The position numbers and the translations under genes are program-made. DNA of 64,000 bases from Undaria pinnatifida (taxonomy: Eukaryota; Sar; Phaeophyceae; Laminariales; Alariaceae), in NCBI GenBank assembly GCA_012845835.1, contig JABAKD010000024.1:6412578-6476577 (forward strand). Direction: 5' to 3'. Shown here in pieces: positions 1 to 11,194 of this stretch. Under the pieces are notes generated by a model. The model did not search any database. It had not been told where the DNA came from and saw nothing but the letters and a program-made list of their open reading frames with translations. The stretch's first letter is position 1, and each line of letters opens with the position of its first letter.

Positions 1-1600
1 ATTCATGGGCAACCCATATAAAGCACATGAGCATCCAAAGGGCAACCCATGGGCTATCACCATCAACCAATTGGCCTCCTATGGGCATCCCATGGGCTAT
101 TGCCGCCAACCCATGTGAGGGTATGCCATGGGCAAACCATGTGCAGCCCGTGAGTAATCCGTGGGTTGTCAACACCGACTCACGGTCCACCGGGTGGCAA
201 CTATCCCGACCAGCCCATGAGCATCCTCCTGGCATCCCATGAATATCCCATGGGCCATTGCCACGAACAAGGGGCAAGAATCCCATGGGTACCCCATGGG
301 AACCCCATGGGCTAGACGAAAAAACAGCGCCGAATGAAAGACAAACAATGTAGGTTTTCGCAACTAATTTGTTTGTCTTTGTTTTTCAATAGTTAGCACG
401 AGCGACCCATGGGCTACCTACGCATATTCCATGGGTCGCCCATGGACTGCTCATGAGACGTATGAGCTCTCCGTGGTTCGACCATAGCTAGCACTCTCGT
501 GCAAAACATACAAAATTAGAGACGAATATGTAGGCTCCATTAGCCTTTGTATGGCACTCGAAACTGGGTCGGGATCTACTGTATGTATTCCATGGAATGC
601 CCACGGGTTGCCTATGGGATTCCCATGGAAGACCCATGGAAATCCCATGGGTTGGTGGTGATGACCCATGGGCGGCACACGGGTTGGTCAGGCGATGCTC
701 CTGGATTGCCCCTGGAGTGTCCATAGCATACCATTGGGGTGCCCATGGGATGTCCATACGTTTAAGTGGTACTAGATAATGGGTTCATTGGTCACGGTCA
801 CCCATGTAAAACCCATGGGTCACACACGGTCAGCGTTTGTTTTGCCCATCGATCATTCACGAATGGCTCACGTGTCACGCCCGGGTAGTCTATGCACCAC
901 CCGCGGTTAGCCCTTGGGTCGCCCACGAGTCACCGACGGGTAGGTCATGGTTGACCCACGGGTAGACCAGGAGTGACCCCCGGTTAGCCCATGAGTCGCC
1001 CACGGCAAGTCCATGGGTCGCTCATGGGTCACCCACGGTGCCATAGTTATCCCAAGGATATGGGTCATGAACGGATAGCCCATGGGTCGTCCGTGTGGGG
1101 TCCCGTGGGCCACTCGTGGGTTACCCATGGGTCACGCACGGGTTGTTGAACACTTGGTTCTGGTAGCCCATGGGTTGCCCATTGTTCCCACGGGCGACCT
1201 ATGCGTGACCCGTGGGTGACCCATGGGCTGGAATGGTATCACAAAGTCATAGGTCGCCCACTGGTGACTCATGGGGCGACCCACCAGCAACCCCTGGGCA
1301 AACCGTCGGTGATACATGAGGGAATGTTGGCTGACCCATGGGCCGACTGTGGGACCGTGAGCGACCCATGGGCTACCCATGGGCTACCCATGAGCTAGCC
1401 GTGCGCTTTATCCCGTACCCAGTTGGCTCGCCCATGAGTTGACTACGGACAGCGCCCATGACTCAACCATGGGCCACCAACGGTATCATGGCTGGCCCAT
1501 GGTCTTCTCACAGATAGTCCGTGGATCACCCACGGATTTCCTGTGGGTAAAAAATGGGTCGCCCGTTGGTGTCCCGTGGGAAATCCAATCGGTTGCCCAT
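1..1600. repeat. CCATGGG palindromic minisatellite, unit 0
   Basis: A degenerate minisatellite built on the self-complementary core CCCATGGG, recurring about every 10-12 bases. Three zones differ in linker. At 1-330 the linkers read like CAA or CATC (GGGCAACCCATGGGCATCC). At 600-770 they read ATGCC or AATCC. From about 780 to 1550 they read TCACC or TCGCC with many CCCACGGG variants. The stretch 330-590 between them is non-repetitive and includes the empty site for the TRIM seen in the other units. Because the core is palindromic and stop-poor, every frame yields spurious ORFs rich in HGLPMG-type peptides. Confidence 0.9.
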
Positions 1601-2750
1601 GAAAGGCAAAAATAAAAGTTGGATATTAGAAGAATTAAAGCATACCACGCAGCTTCAAAGAACTGAGTACAGTCCTTGTCCTCCTAGTGGGGTTGCCTCG
1701 TTAAATTACACTACCGGCACTAAAGTGGGACCCCGAACTATCACGGGGTATTGCGGTACTCTACAGGACGAGGTTGTAACAAGCAAATTTCACCGCACTA
1801 AAGTGGGGACCCGCACAAAATGGTGCCGCACCAACACGGACACACCGCTGTATCGACGATTCAGTCGGTTGAATTCACAGCTCGAGTGTCTTGAACGATC
1901 TTGTAGAAACAAAAGGAGTATAGATCCATTCGTGCTGCTGGCTAAACGTTGCGGTGAAAATGGAGGTATACTCCCTTCCGTAGCCTATGCCGGTGGTCGA
2001 TGAAATGAGAGATACAGCGAATGAGGTAGAGGATGTAAGAAAGGTGGATGAAAAGGGAAAGCAGAGTTGGGACGTGGAGACGGGAGAGGAAGAGACGAAG
2101 GAGGAGCTATCGCCACCGCCGCTGTCACCGCAGCGGCAGCTGCTGGTGCAGTTACCACCGGCACCACCCTATGCTCGGCCGCGTCAGCTGAACTCGAGAA
2201 CCATGAAGGCGACGGCGGGAGGGGGCTTCCGCGGGATATGAGATTTTTCTGCGGTTTAGGTGTTAAAGGGAAGTATTAGTACGAGTCATACCCATCGTAC
2301 TGCGCGAGAGGGTGGGTTTCCGAGCGGAATGACGTGTGGGAACGAGATGGAATCAGCACGGGTTGCCTGGTTACGGTGGAGGACGCTGAGAGGCCCGGGC
2401 ACTTGGCTAGTGAAGGCTACCCTTCGTTCAGACCATGCTAAGACCCTCCGTTTTTGTTTTTGGTCTTCTATTCTTACTCGTTCTTGGTATAGCAGTGTAA
2501 CAATCCTGACTATTTGTGTTCTTGCGAAGTAGAGGCAATAGTGCAACGAATCGTAGTCCCGTCTTTAGTGAAACAAATCTTAGTCCCGTGTGCTTACCAT
2601 GCTCGTTTAGCGTGTGAACGTGCCTAAAATAATCCAGAAATGCAGAGAAAAAGCAATTTCTTATTCTGGAGAAATAGGATGCTGAGTATGTGACGAGATG
2701 AACGATGATTGATGATTGCCTTGCGTAGCGCTGGCTTGTGAAGGTTGTAT
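1600..2750. other. Conserved array block without an assigned gene, unit 0
   Basis: This block recurs at 17760-18830 and 40400-41400. All three share stretches such as GTTGTGGCAAGTAAATTCC-type sequence near 1765, a CGGTTGAATTCAC segment near 1870 and a purine-rich run near 2040-2110 whose complement is proline-coding by composition. Open frames in it do not persist across the three copies, so I assign no protein. It may be unrecognised transposon sequence or an old gene fragment. Confidence 0.5.
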
Positions 2751-3109
2751 TTTCCAGGTCTTCTCTGTCATATATGCAGCACTTTAATAGGACCTGGTTT
2801 CTTTTCAATCAACCAATTGATCCCCGATCGAACAGGTCGGCGAGCTTTGGTTTCTGAGAATTTTCAGGCGTTGGATACGTTTCCAGTGGTTTTATGGTTG
2901 GAAAAAACGTGTGAGCCTGGTCGCGTAGAAGGCCATTGATGATATATCGTCCCACACAGTGCAGTACTACTGCGCACTTCCGGGATAGCAGATTGTCAAC
3001 GTCACGGAAACCCCACTACAGTGCAACCATTTCCACCTAAAACGACACCGCGATGATAAGGAATTAGTCGGCAACTATAATATATACTTCGAGGTATCAA
3101 GTATTATAC

Positions 3110-4350
3110 GGCGATACGAAAGGTGCGTCTGCTAAAGACATAGGCGTTGGAGACCCTGCTGTACGGGTGTATGACTTGGACTCCCGGCTAGGAGCACTTC
3201 GCTGTGCTCCGTACGGCACACGACAACCGCCTCCTGAGAGGGAATTGGCTTCCAGCACCGACAACGCACCGACCGCACCTCGTGTCGTACGCCAAGGCTC
3301 TCAAGAAGGCACAATGTGGGAGCGTTGACACGACCAACCGCAAGTAACGCCTCCTCTTTGCGAGGGCCATACAACGGACGACCAATGAGCGGTCGACCCA
3401 TCGCGTGATGTTTGAGACGATGGCTGGTGGGGAAAACCCTAGACCAGGCCGACCGGAAAATGACTGGGCCCGTCGCCTAAAACACACGACATCAGCGTAT
3501 TCCAAGCCACCGAAGAGACCACGGATAACTCCCCTTTGCCGTTTGGAGTAGAGACGGTGCTATGGTTGATGGTGGCTAAGAACAGTGGGAACTGGTACCG
3601 GGGGGTTGTCGACGCGGTAGACCGCTTCATGACCAGATGGCACAGGGGCGAGACCGAGAAGAGCTGGCTACGCCACGGAGCAGCGGACGCCATGAAAAGC
3701 GACAACGGGAAACCGGGGGCGGGGGGAAGGCAACCGTACCGATATATATATATGTAGCTGTTGACGAATGCAGAAACAAAGTGGCAAGTCGTGTGGCAAG
3801 GTACCGGTTCGACTAATACGTGGAACGTGTGCTACTATAGCCGTGAACCCTATCGTATGGTAGTTTCTTCTTTGGTTGTGCTTGTTAAGCTTCAAGGGGG
3901 AAGCGCGAAAGCAGCAGTAGTGACGCTTATTGTCTTGCTTGCTTGTTCTGTTCTATTTTCGCCGTGTTGCTCTGTTTGTTCCCATATCCTGCCTCCCCGT
4001 CGGTCCTATTGCCTTGCAAGATATATATCTGTTCTTCATCATGTATGTTGTTCTTGCAGCTGTTTGGATATTCTTAAATCAGACTCTTCAGAACTCCTGT
4101 CGGCTTGTTTTTACCTCTTTTTGTGTTTTTTTATTTTTTTTTTATTTTTGCTGTCTAGTTTGTCTGGGTGTTTTCTCGTACCCGGTACGCTAGCATTTAG
4201 CTTGCTGGACATTGCATAATTTTTAATTGCGGTTGTTTTTTGTTTTCTCTGTCTCAGTCTGTGACAACGTAATTTGTATCTCTCTAGGATGAAGAGTCAG
4301 CACGGACACTGGGTGTACTGATGATACCGTTGGGTAGAAATATCGGTTGA
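3110..4350 (+). mobile_element. LINE 3' end remnant (ORF2 C-terminus plus 3' tail), unit 0
   Basis: Plus-strand translation in shifting frames recovers the post-reverse-transcriptase C-terminus of a non-LTR retrotransposon. The order is a METLLYGC-like start at about 3149, a RTD-LVSYAKALKKAQ segment near 3265-3310, MFETMAGGENPRPGRP near 3410-3450, then an open stretch at 3536-3757 with FGVETVLW, NWYRGVVDAVDRFMTRWH and a short basic end. This C-terminal style is known to me from LINEs of stramenopile algae. The frames are broken, so the copy is dead, and the endonuclease and RT domains are absent (5'-truncated). A pyrimidine-rich tail follows (about 3860-4260) and ends near the motif GTCAGCACGGACACTGGGTG at about 4293. 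Confidence 0.75.
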
Positions 4351-4679
4351 ATGTGAAGACACAACACACACTGGTGGTGGAAAGTGTGCCTGTGTTCTTC
4401 ACACGAAACTGAAATTTGATACTGATGCTGTGCCTTCATTCATATTCGTAGTACGAGATGGTAGTTTGGCATTGGGCAATGACTGATGGCTCAGGTGTTT
4501 TACGACAGAAACCTATTTCATGTGTCATCCTTGCCTGGCACTTTACCTTGTGTGTGCCGTGTACTTTTGTTGATGGCCAAAAAGCAAATATGTTCCGCTT
4601 CAGCAGAGCTATACATGAGATGCTCATAAAGATACTCTTTCTGTTCGGCAAAAACACTAACTTTTATATAACGTCATAG

Positions 4680-6005
4680 AATGATGTTCACCGCCCGCGC
4701 CCCTTTGCTTCCCGTCTTCTCATGTGTGTGCAGCGTGTGATGCACGATATATGTACGTACAAAACCGAATGGCCATGGGAGACTCATATAAATAGGGTAG
4801 ATATATTTTTTGCTTATAATCCGCAGGTGCCCTTTCTAGAATGTACGTAGCGTACGAGCATGCTGAGTAAAGACGAACACGACCAATATTCCTGCAATGT
4901 TTTGGAAGTTTACCTCATACCGTCGTATTTCATATCTACGCATTGTCGTCAAGTTGCTTAACATATTAAAGGATGGTTACTTCTTTGTCGCCGTACCTTA
5001 TGATACCAGCATGGATTAAAATGGGACACTGTAATACCAGTTGTTCGTTATTTCGGGAATTAATATGCGGAATGACGTGACCCTCTACATGCAGTAGCAA
5101 CGTCGTGACGTATAGTGAGGCGTTCGCGCTCTTATTTGTTGATGTTCAGACAAAAAAGCGCTCTTTGTACTTGCGCCATAACGGCATCAGTTAGGCGTCG
5201 AGTCAACTCTGGAATGTAATGGCTTACTGTCAGGATTTTGCGACGAAAATCCTGCAAGTTTTGCAGTTCTAACGCCATAGACCACTGAGTCACGGTGACT
5301 TGGGGTGATTCTGAGTAGTAGCCTCCGTAGCTGAAGATAACCATGACATCCTAACCCCTAATCATATAGTCTTGTCATTCCGAAGCTTCTTGAGCGCTTG
5401 ACATGGGTAATACCCGCACGAGACTCGTCGGGCTAAACTCATGCATTTGATGGAAATTTTGGATTTATCGTGTCTTTTTGGTACTGTTGGGAGCGCACAT
5501 GTTGTTCAAATCAAGAAGTATGGTAAATCCAACGCGTTTTGAGAGCTTGGTATGGACAACACGAAAATGGGACTGGTAGGAAAAATGTCGTGTATTTGAC
5601 GGAATACGAAATGACATTTTCATCTTTGCGATTTGGGTGATTTGGAATCTTGATAATATGGACTGAGAATATGTATTTTGGTCCGAAGATATCCAATGGT
5701 ATGAATACGATTCTTCAGCATTTCAAAATTGAAAACTTATCGATTGCGCATTTGAAAAATGAGTGGGTGTTTTGGTGTGTACTCAACCCAAAAGTAATTG
5801 CCTCATGCTTATGGTGATATTTTGGATTAATGCTACAGTAGTAGTACACTCGTTCTAATCCTGTTTCACGAGCTGACGTTCGCGTGATTACTATGGTGAA
5901 CTCCAGTTCTTATGGCCACTAAGTGAAGAACAGGGTCGGAGTGCCAGCCCTATCTCACCGGGTGATGTCCGCATTGCTACTGTTTATGAGACTCCACTAG
6001 TTTGG
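4680..6005. other. Sequence between unit 0 and unit 1, not found elsewhere in the window
   Basis: No match to the other units. It is moderately AT-rich and holds one short minus-strand ORF (5132-5344). I see no repeat structure, RNA gene or clear promoter. Its last bases (ctagtttggtaac, about 5997-6009) abut the start of the duplicated unit. Confidence 0.5.
5132..5344 (-). CDS. Hypothetical 70-aa ORF
   Basis: A 70-codon ORF beginning MVIFSYGGYYSESPQ and ending ALFCLNINK. It has a balanced composition with a plausible amphipathic middle (LQDFRRKILTVSHYIPELTRR), unlike the low-complexity shadows elsewhere. I do not recognise it. It sits alone in the unique stretch between unit 0 and unit 1 with no homologous copy to test conservation. 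It could be a terminal exon whose upstream exons are not visible, or chance. Confidence 0.2.
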   Translation of the reverse strand: MVIFSYGGYYSESPQVTVTQWSMALELQNLQDFRRKILTVSHYIPELTRRLTDAVMAQVQRALFCLNINK

Positions 6006-6272
6006 TAACTTTGCGGATTGTTTGATGTTGAAGGAATGTGGTTGTGGGACTGTCGTGCTACTGCAGTACCTTGGTAGTAAAATCATGCCAACCTTACTTT
6101 ACTGAGCTGGTGGCCGTCTTACAAGGAAGGTTGAGTGATAAAATACCGGGTTCACGTTGGAGTTTGGGATTTGGACTTTGGGTTTAGGGTTTCGAACTTA
6201 AGGTTTTATCATTTGGACTTAAGATACTTGTTTTAGGAATCAGACTCTTAGCTCTTAGATCTCAGGTTTTGG

Positions 6273-6698
6273 GTGATTAGTCCTGGATACTGTCCATGGG
6301 TCGTGACTTTTGAGTTTTGGAGTCACGTTCGGAGACAACTGTACTGGGATCTTTATTTCTGCCACAACAGTAGTGCTAGGATACTGACCGACTGTACTTT
6401 CCCGTTGACTCGTTTTACCTTGACGAAACAAAAATCATATGGGGCCATGCCGTATATGTTACACAGCAGGGAGGCTGTTGCTTGTGATATTAGATGGGCT
6501 ACGGATATGACGATAGCTAAGCATGATAGTAGAGAGTTTCCAATTATAGGCGTCCCCGCTGGCTCGACAGTAAACCTCTTAACTGTTGATATCGATGTCA
6601 TAGGTTTAAATCCCTCAAGGATCTCTTTATTTTTACTTGCCATGGAGAAAGTGCGAGAAAGCGAGTTGACGAAGTTCAATGCACATCGGCGAGCATAA
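6273..6698 (+). CDS. Unrecognised coding-like ORF, unit 1 copy (141 aa)
   Basis: An open frame of 141 codons that is also open, over 132 codons, in unit 2 (29594-29992). Shared segments include FWSHVRRQLYWDL, FTLTK, GVPAGSTVNL, DIDVIGLNP, LLAMEKV and the ending ELTKFNAHRRA. Many differences between copies change amino acids, so there is no sign of purifying selection since the duplication. The opposite strand is open too (198 codons here), so the coding strand is uncertain. No family recognised. Its 3' end is duplicated in tandem in unit 1 (about 6664-6835). Confidence 0.3.
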   Translation: MISPGYCPWVVTFEFWSHVRRQLYWDLYFCHNSSARILTDCTFPLTRFTLTKQKSYGAMPYMLHSREAVACDIRWATDMTIAKHDSREFPIIGVPAGSTVNLLTVDIDVIGLNPSRISLFLLAMEKVRESELTKFNAHRRA

Positions 6699-6840
6699 AA
6701 AGCTGAAACGCTGGAATGCTGAACCCGACGCGAAAAATAATGAAGGTGGGTAGCGAGTTGACGAAGTTCAATGCACATCGACGAGCATAAAAAGCTGAAA
6801 CGCTGGAATGCTGAACCCGACGCGCAATAAAATGAAGGCA
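6660..6840. repeat. Tandem duplication of ~95 bp, unit 1 only
   Basis: The segment GCGAGTTGACGAAGTTCAAT ... GAACCCGACGCG occurs twice in succession (from about 6660 and about 6753) but once in unit 2 (about 29956-30026). It therefore arose after, or was lost since, the unit duplication. Confidence 0.8.
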
Positions 6841-8165
6841 CGTACCCGGGGTAGAAGGCAAGACACCTGTGACCATGGATTGTGTAGAAGGTCGCTGAGG
6901 GTAACTCAGTTGAGCTGGAAGGTAAACATGAAATATACGCGGGATACATGGTAGCTAGGTATCGGGATGGAGGATTAGTTCTGGCCTATATTGCCGTGCA
7001 TTTTCTACCGAGTTTCTTCCTCGTTGTACCTCCGGAAGGAGCAACAATATGCACGTGACGCATTCATGTACCTGTTGATCATCCGCCACCCCACTTATGT
7101 TCGTGTAATTGGTAAGCCCTGGACGCTTCAGAGGCCAAGGAACCGATACGTGTTTGAACAGACCAATCGCGGAACGTAGCAGCCTCGAACCGCGGTGCTC
7201 TCTTGCAGCTCACGTCTGAAGTATCTAGATACACTGCTGTCACCATATATGGCCGAGTATACCACGAGTTTCACCACGCGCTGTGCGATCTTTTGCAATT
7301 GTACCGCCACCGTCACAAACAATACCATCCGGTTGTATATGAATATTCAAAACCGGATGCCGTAGGCGATACCGAGATGCGGGTTGTGTTTTCCCATGCA
7401 TCAAACAGCCTTCCGAGACGTAAAAAACGTGTACCTTCAAAGACTCCCTGCCTGCAGTCCTACCAGGCACACGTGAAAGACAGATTCCCGACCCTCCGCC
7501 GAACAAGCTCATAATGATTGATATCAATATAACGCAAGTAGTGGAAGATTGATGTTCAGGTTCATTCTTAACTTTGGCCGTATGACCACAACCTCCGTGC
7601 ACTCTTCACTGCCGTACCAAAGCGTTCAAGGTTCAACGTACAGCTGCTGCAAAAATAGCCATACAGCTCGGCGCATCCCTGCTCGTGATAAGAGGGAGAC
7701 ATCACCTCCAAAACCCACGATGACATCACCTCCAAAATCCACGATGAAGCAAGCATGCCCCACACTACCTAATATTTCGATGGGTATATCTCTGATCGCC
7801 ACTCGAGCAGGATCTAGTGCTTTTTGTCCGTATTATTTCCAAACGCAACACGAAATCGGCCAACCTGCCGCCGCGAAACGTTGACTGTTCCCACACGCCA
7901 AACGTGGATGCACTGCATACCTGGACATTGAACGTGTTGTGATTAAAGCGACACAAGGTAGCGACAATATCAATAACAGTCTCCCGTTGACGGACGGTTT
8001 CTTCTCCTCTGGATGGTCGCCTTTCAACCTGTAGACACAAGGGTTTAAGCCAGAAACGATAGAGATTCGGCTGTACCATATTTAGAAGCCACACGCTCAC
8101 TCCGCCGCCCGGCATTGAACAGAGCTTCCTTCAGCCAAGAGTAGCTGAAAAAATGCTCTCAAGAA
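6840..8165. other. Collinear array block with no assignable gene, unit 1
   Basis: Matches unit 2 at about 30040-31440. Several short overlapping ORFs on both strands do not survive in the other copy. Unit 1 has about 115 extra bases (about 7565-7685) and a 24-bp tandem duplication, ACATCACCTCCAAAA-CCACGATG, at about 7699-7746. At 7749-7752 (GCAA) lies the empty site of the 250-bp element inserted in unit 2. Confidence 0.6.
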
Positions 8166-8510
8166 TCAACACACTGAACGACAGTACGGTATTGCTGGCA
8201 CGCCGTAAGAGTATGTCCTGGCGTCGTATATAGACTGCGCCACAAAGAGAAAACAACACAACAGCACAGTTCGTACGGAACTGCCAACGCCGCCGTCCTT
8301 ATAGAAACAAGTCATCCCTACATTCATGCCATTAAACGTGACGTCCCACTCGCTCAAAGGGATTCCAAACCACAGCGTTGTCGATCCACCATATGTGGAA
8401 ATATAGTTATCTTGTTTGGAAGATACCAAAGAATAACCTACACAGTAAACTTGCGAGACGTTCGCATACAGGTGCGCCACTTCAACCCCTCCCTCATCCC
8501 CCTCCCCCAC
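8166..8510 (-). CDS. Unrecognised ORF or candidate exon, 114 aa, unit 1
   Basis: The frame has a protein-like composition with YISTYGGSTTLWFGIPLSEW followed by DVTFNGMNVGMTCFYKDGG, a hydrophobic stretch VRTVLLCCFLFVAQS that could span a membrane, and a Cys at the end. A possible 3' splice site (TTTACTGTGTAG, about 8433-8444) precedes the codons for GYSLVSS, so it may be an exon. It lies on the same strand just downstream of the ~510-aa gene. The unit 2 homologue (about 31495-31830) is interrupted by a stop. No family recognised. Confidence 0.3.
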   Translation of the reverse strand: MGEGDEGGVEVAHLYANVSQVYCVGYSLVSSKQDNYISTYGGSTTLWFGIPLSEWDVTFNGMNVGMTCFYKDGGVGSSVRTVLLCCFLFVAQSIYDARTYSYGVPAIPYCRSVC

Positions 8511-8568
8511 GTGGAACCATCTACAACAACAATGCTAAACGCCACTGAATGGCAAATCCAAACCGGGC

Positions 8569-11193
8569 TCATTCTATTGGGTGGTCGGTGGTCACGCCCC
8601 ACACCGTCTTCCCCCCCAGGCGAACTTCAACCCCATCATCGACCACATGCAGCTTGTAGTCGTTGCTCTTCCTCTTCCGTCTCAACCGATTCCTCCACTC
8701 GCGCTTGTGCGGGCCGGATCGTGACAAAACCGTCATCCCGTCGATCGTTACCTCCTGTGCAAATATTCGAGAGGGGGCATTGTATATGCAAGACGAATAG
8801 GGTGGGAGTGAGGAAGACGCTCAAATTAATTGGAGACGTGGTGATCAACGCGCTTGAAGTTACGAGTTTGTCAGTCCAAGGTTTATTCATTAAGCGCTAC
8901 TCCCAGAAATCTCTGCAGGTCTGTAACCCCGCGCATATTGATATGAAACCCGTCATGTTGGCTCTGTGAATGGCCACAATATACTTACGGAGTTCGTGCT
9001 GAGCGTTTTCATTACGTAGGCACACGCACAAAAAAAGTATCAGTACCAGGACAGCGTCCCGCCACTGTCGGCGCTACGACAGCTTCACGTTTTACGGAGA
9101 CCACGAGAAGTCGCGCTGAGTTTGGTGTTGGCTTCGTGATAATCACTGGTACTGCGTGCGTTAAAACGATATTTGCAACACTACCGCTACTTGCTCAAAA
9201 CACCGAACTACCCGCTCTCACGACTCACCAGGCGTCCCCTGTTGTCCAGGGTGATAACCACCCTTCCCAGGTGTACCCTTGAGAGTTCCACATCCTGGTG
9301 GTCCCGCCTCCGCCAGGGAAGCCACCCCATAGAACCCCCCGTACCCCCTGCGATTACCTTGGACGGCCTATTCCGCATCTGTTGTTGCATTGCTTTTCTG
9401 GCTTGAAGGATTCGCTTAAGCTTACCTCCGCTGGAAGCTAGCAGCAACGTCGAGTGAACCCGTCGGCAGTCGTCGCTGGGTGCGACCAATGACGGCTTTC
9501 CCAACAACCTGGCAAACATAACGCAGCCATTGCTAGCGGGCCATATCATGGACTTGCCGGTCGACGACCGGAGCGTCCTGTCAAGCTCATTATCCACGTT
9601 AAGCGAGGCCTTCGGGTCTACCCCCAAGGGGAGGCTTGCGCGGGGGATACTGAGGCTGTGGCCGGCGGGGCTGGGCCTGGAGTTGGAGCTCGGACTGGGG
9701 CTGGGGCTCGTTCTGTGGCCAACGCCGGGCCTGCGGCCGTTGAGGCAGATGTACAATGTCCGGCGCGTGGACTCGGGGGGGGTGGTCCAGCGGTATGGGC
9801 TGGGGCTTGAGTCGCGGATGCGTTTGAAGAGTGGGTCGCTTGGCCGAGGGTGGATGCTTGGGCGCCAAAGTAGCCAAGTAACGAGGAAGCGAGTAATTGA
9901 AAAGAAGGAGTTGACAGTAAAAACTACAACTCCTTCTTTTCTATTACTCGATTCCTTGTTACTTGGCTACTTTGGCGCCCAAGCATCCACCCTCTGCCAA
10001 GAGACCCACTCTTCAAACCCATCCGCGACTCAAGCCCCAGCCCATACCGCTGGACCACCCCCCCCGAGTCCACGCGCCGGACATTCTACATCTGCCTCAA
10101 CGGCCGACCCGGCGTTGGCCACAGCACGAGCCCCAGCCCCAGTCCGAGCTCCAACTTCAGCCCCAGCCCCGCCGGCCACAGCCTCAGTATCCCCCGCGCA
10201 AGCCTCCCCTTGGGGGTAGACCCGAAGGCCTCGCTTAAGGTGGATGATGAGGAGGCTTGCTGGGGGGATACTGAGGCTGTGGCCGGCAGGGCTGGGGCTG
10301 GAGTTGGAGCTCGGACTGGGGCTGGGGCTCGTGCTGTGGCCAACGCCGGGTCTGCGGCCGTTGAGGCAGATGTAGAATGTCCGGCGCGTGGGCTCGGGGG
10401 GGGTGGTCCAGCGGTATGGGCTGGGGCTTGAGTCGCGGATATGTTTGAAGAGTGGGTCGCTTGGCCGAGGGTGGATGCTTGGGCGCCGAAGTAGCCAAGT
10501 GACGAGGAAGCGAGTGTTAGAAAAGAAGGAGTTGTCGTAGGGGAGGCAAGGTTTCGTGACGCTATATGGGCCTTCTGGGAGGGGACCGGGGCTGTGGCCG
10601 CGCGAGTTGAAGGCAAGCGTAAATGTGGCCTCGTTAGGGTAAGGGTTGGGGCTGAATATGCCGCGGTATGGGCTGGTGCGGGGGCTTGGATTGAGGCCGT
10701 TGAGGCCGATGGCAAAGGTCCGTCGTTTGCGGCTGGGGGTGATCTGACCGTCGGGATTGACGTGGTTGGCGTCGGGGCTGGGAGCCGTGCTGAAACCGTG
10801 GGCGTCGGGGATGTCGGTGTGATCCTGGTGGGAGTTGGTGTTACCGTGGTCCAATTGGCTGTCATCCTCGTCGATGTCGGTTGTGCCGGTGAACGCACAA
10901 TCGATTTCGGTGGGAGGGGGGAGCGACCGTTTTCCTGCGCTATCAGAGTAGCGAGTCAAGACGAAAAAACCTCCCAATGTTTCGTCGTCGCCACTTTCGA
11001 CAGAAGAGGGAGACGGGTACGATGCGGAAAGGGGGGAGGAAGTAGAAATTTCGTGGATGGTGGGGGAGAAAATACTGCCAGGTGCAGGGTTTAATCTGGT
11101 CTGGTAGGCTGCCATCGAAGCCTTGATTGTGGGCCCTAGCTCGGCCTTCTCTCCGTGGTTCTCGTCCTGTGAGTTGGAGAAATGCACACACAA
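8569..11193 (-). pseudogene. Unit 1 copy of the Pro/Ser-rich spliced gene, broken by an inverted duplication
   Basis: This is the homologue of the open gene at 31856-33857. The terminal exon (8754 to 8569) is preserved with its acceptor (TTTGCACAG), and the donor GTGAGT follows the long exon at 9229. The N-terminal two thirds read from 11193 (or from the acceptor at 11166) down to about 10240. Between about 9599 and 10530 the Pro/Ser-rich part is present three times in direct-inverted-direct arrangement, so the frame cannot continue from the N- to the C-terminal part. Many differences from unit 2 alter amino acids, which fits relaxed constraint. Function unknown. Confidence 0.65.
9599..10530. 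repeat. Direct-inverted-direct triplication within the gene, unit 1
   Basis: Arm A (9599-9913) runs in the normal direction. Arm B (9927-10238) is its reverse complement. Arm C (about 10251-10530) is again in normal direction and continues into the 5' part of the gene. A and B are separated by only 13 bases (9914-9926), giving a near-perfect palindrome with arms of about 310 bp. Unit 2 has one copy (about 32885-33200). This is the signature of a replicative template-switch rearrangement. Confidence 0.9.
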
Positions 11194-11194
11194 A

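Larger units (their letters stand above)
1..4680 (+). repeat. Unit 0 of a ~23-kb segmental tandem array (partial, most diverged)
   Basis: Block order matches the second half of units 1 and 2: CCATGGG minisatellite (1-1600), conserved block with the motif around 1740-2000, cytosine-rich stretch near 2070-2200, LINE 3' end (3110-4350), then a tail at 4556-4675 that matches 52637-53130. It lacks the TRIM at 15751, the G-rich element at 18824 and the MITE at 23423, so it holds ancestral empty sites for these. By eye it differs from units 1 and 2 far more than they differ from each other. Its left part lies outside the window. Confidence 0.85.

Noticed and set aside
27-1400. Many ORFs with HGLPMGNPWAT-type peptides on both strands over the CCATGGG repeat (also at 15.3-17.7 and 37.9-40.4 kb)
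   Set aside because: The palindromic, stop-poor repeat opens all frames. The peptides simply mirror the DNA repeat on both strands.
1-1600. CRISPR-like array from the regularly spaced CCATGGG words
   Set aside because: Units are too short and degenerate, linkers are repeats rather than unique spacers, and the context is eukaryotic.
3761-4219. Apparent multi-membrane-span proteins from T-rich LINE tails (also 23093, 45422, 61070)
   Set aside because: Hydrophobic codons follow from T-richness. Frames differ between units and sit in the 3' tail of a LINE.
6353-6949. 198-codon minus-strand ORF, unit 1
   Set aside because: It gains length from the unit 1 tandem duplication and is only 92 codons in unit 2. 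The plus-strand frame is at least as plausible.
9530-10431. Plus-strand Ala/Pro/Gly-rich ORFs of up to 229 codons at the gene's Pro/Ser tract
   Set aside because: They are shadows of the minus-strand gene and of the inverted duplication, and change with each rearranged copy.
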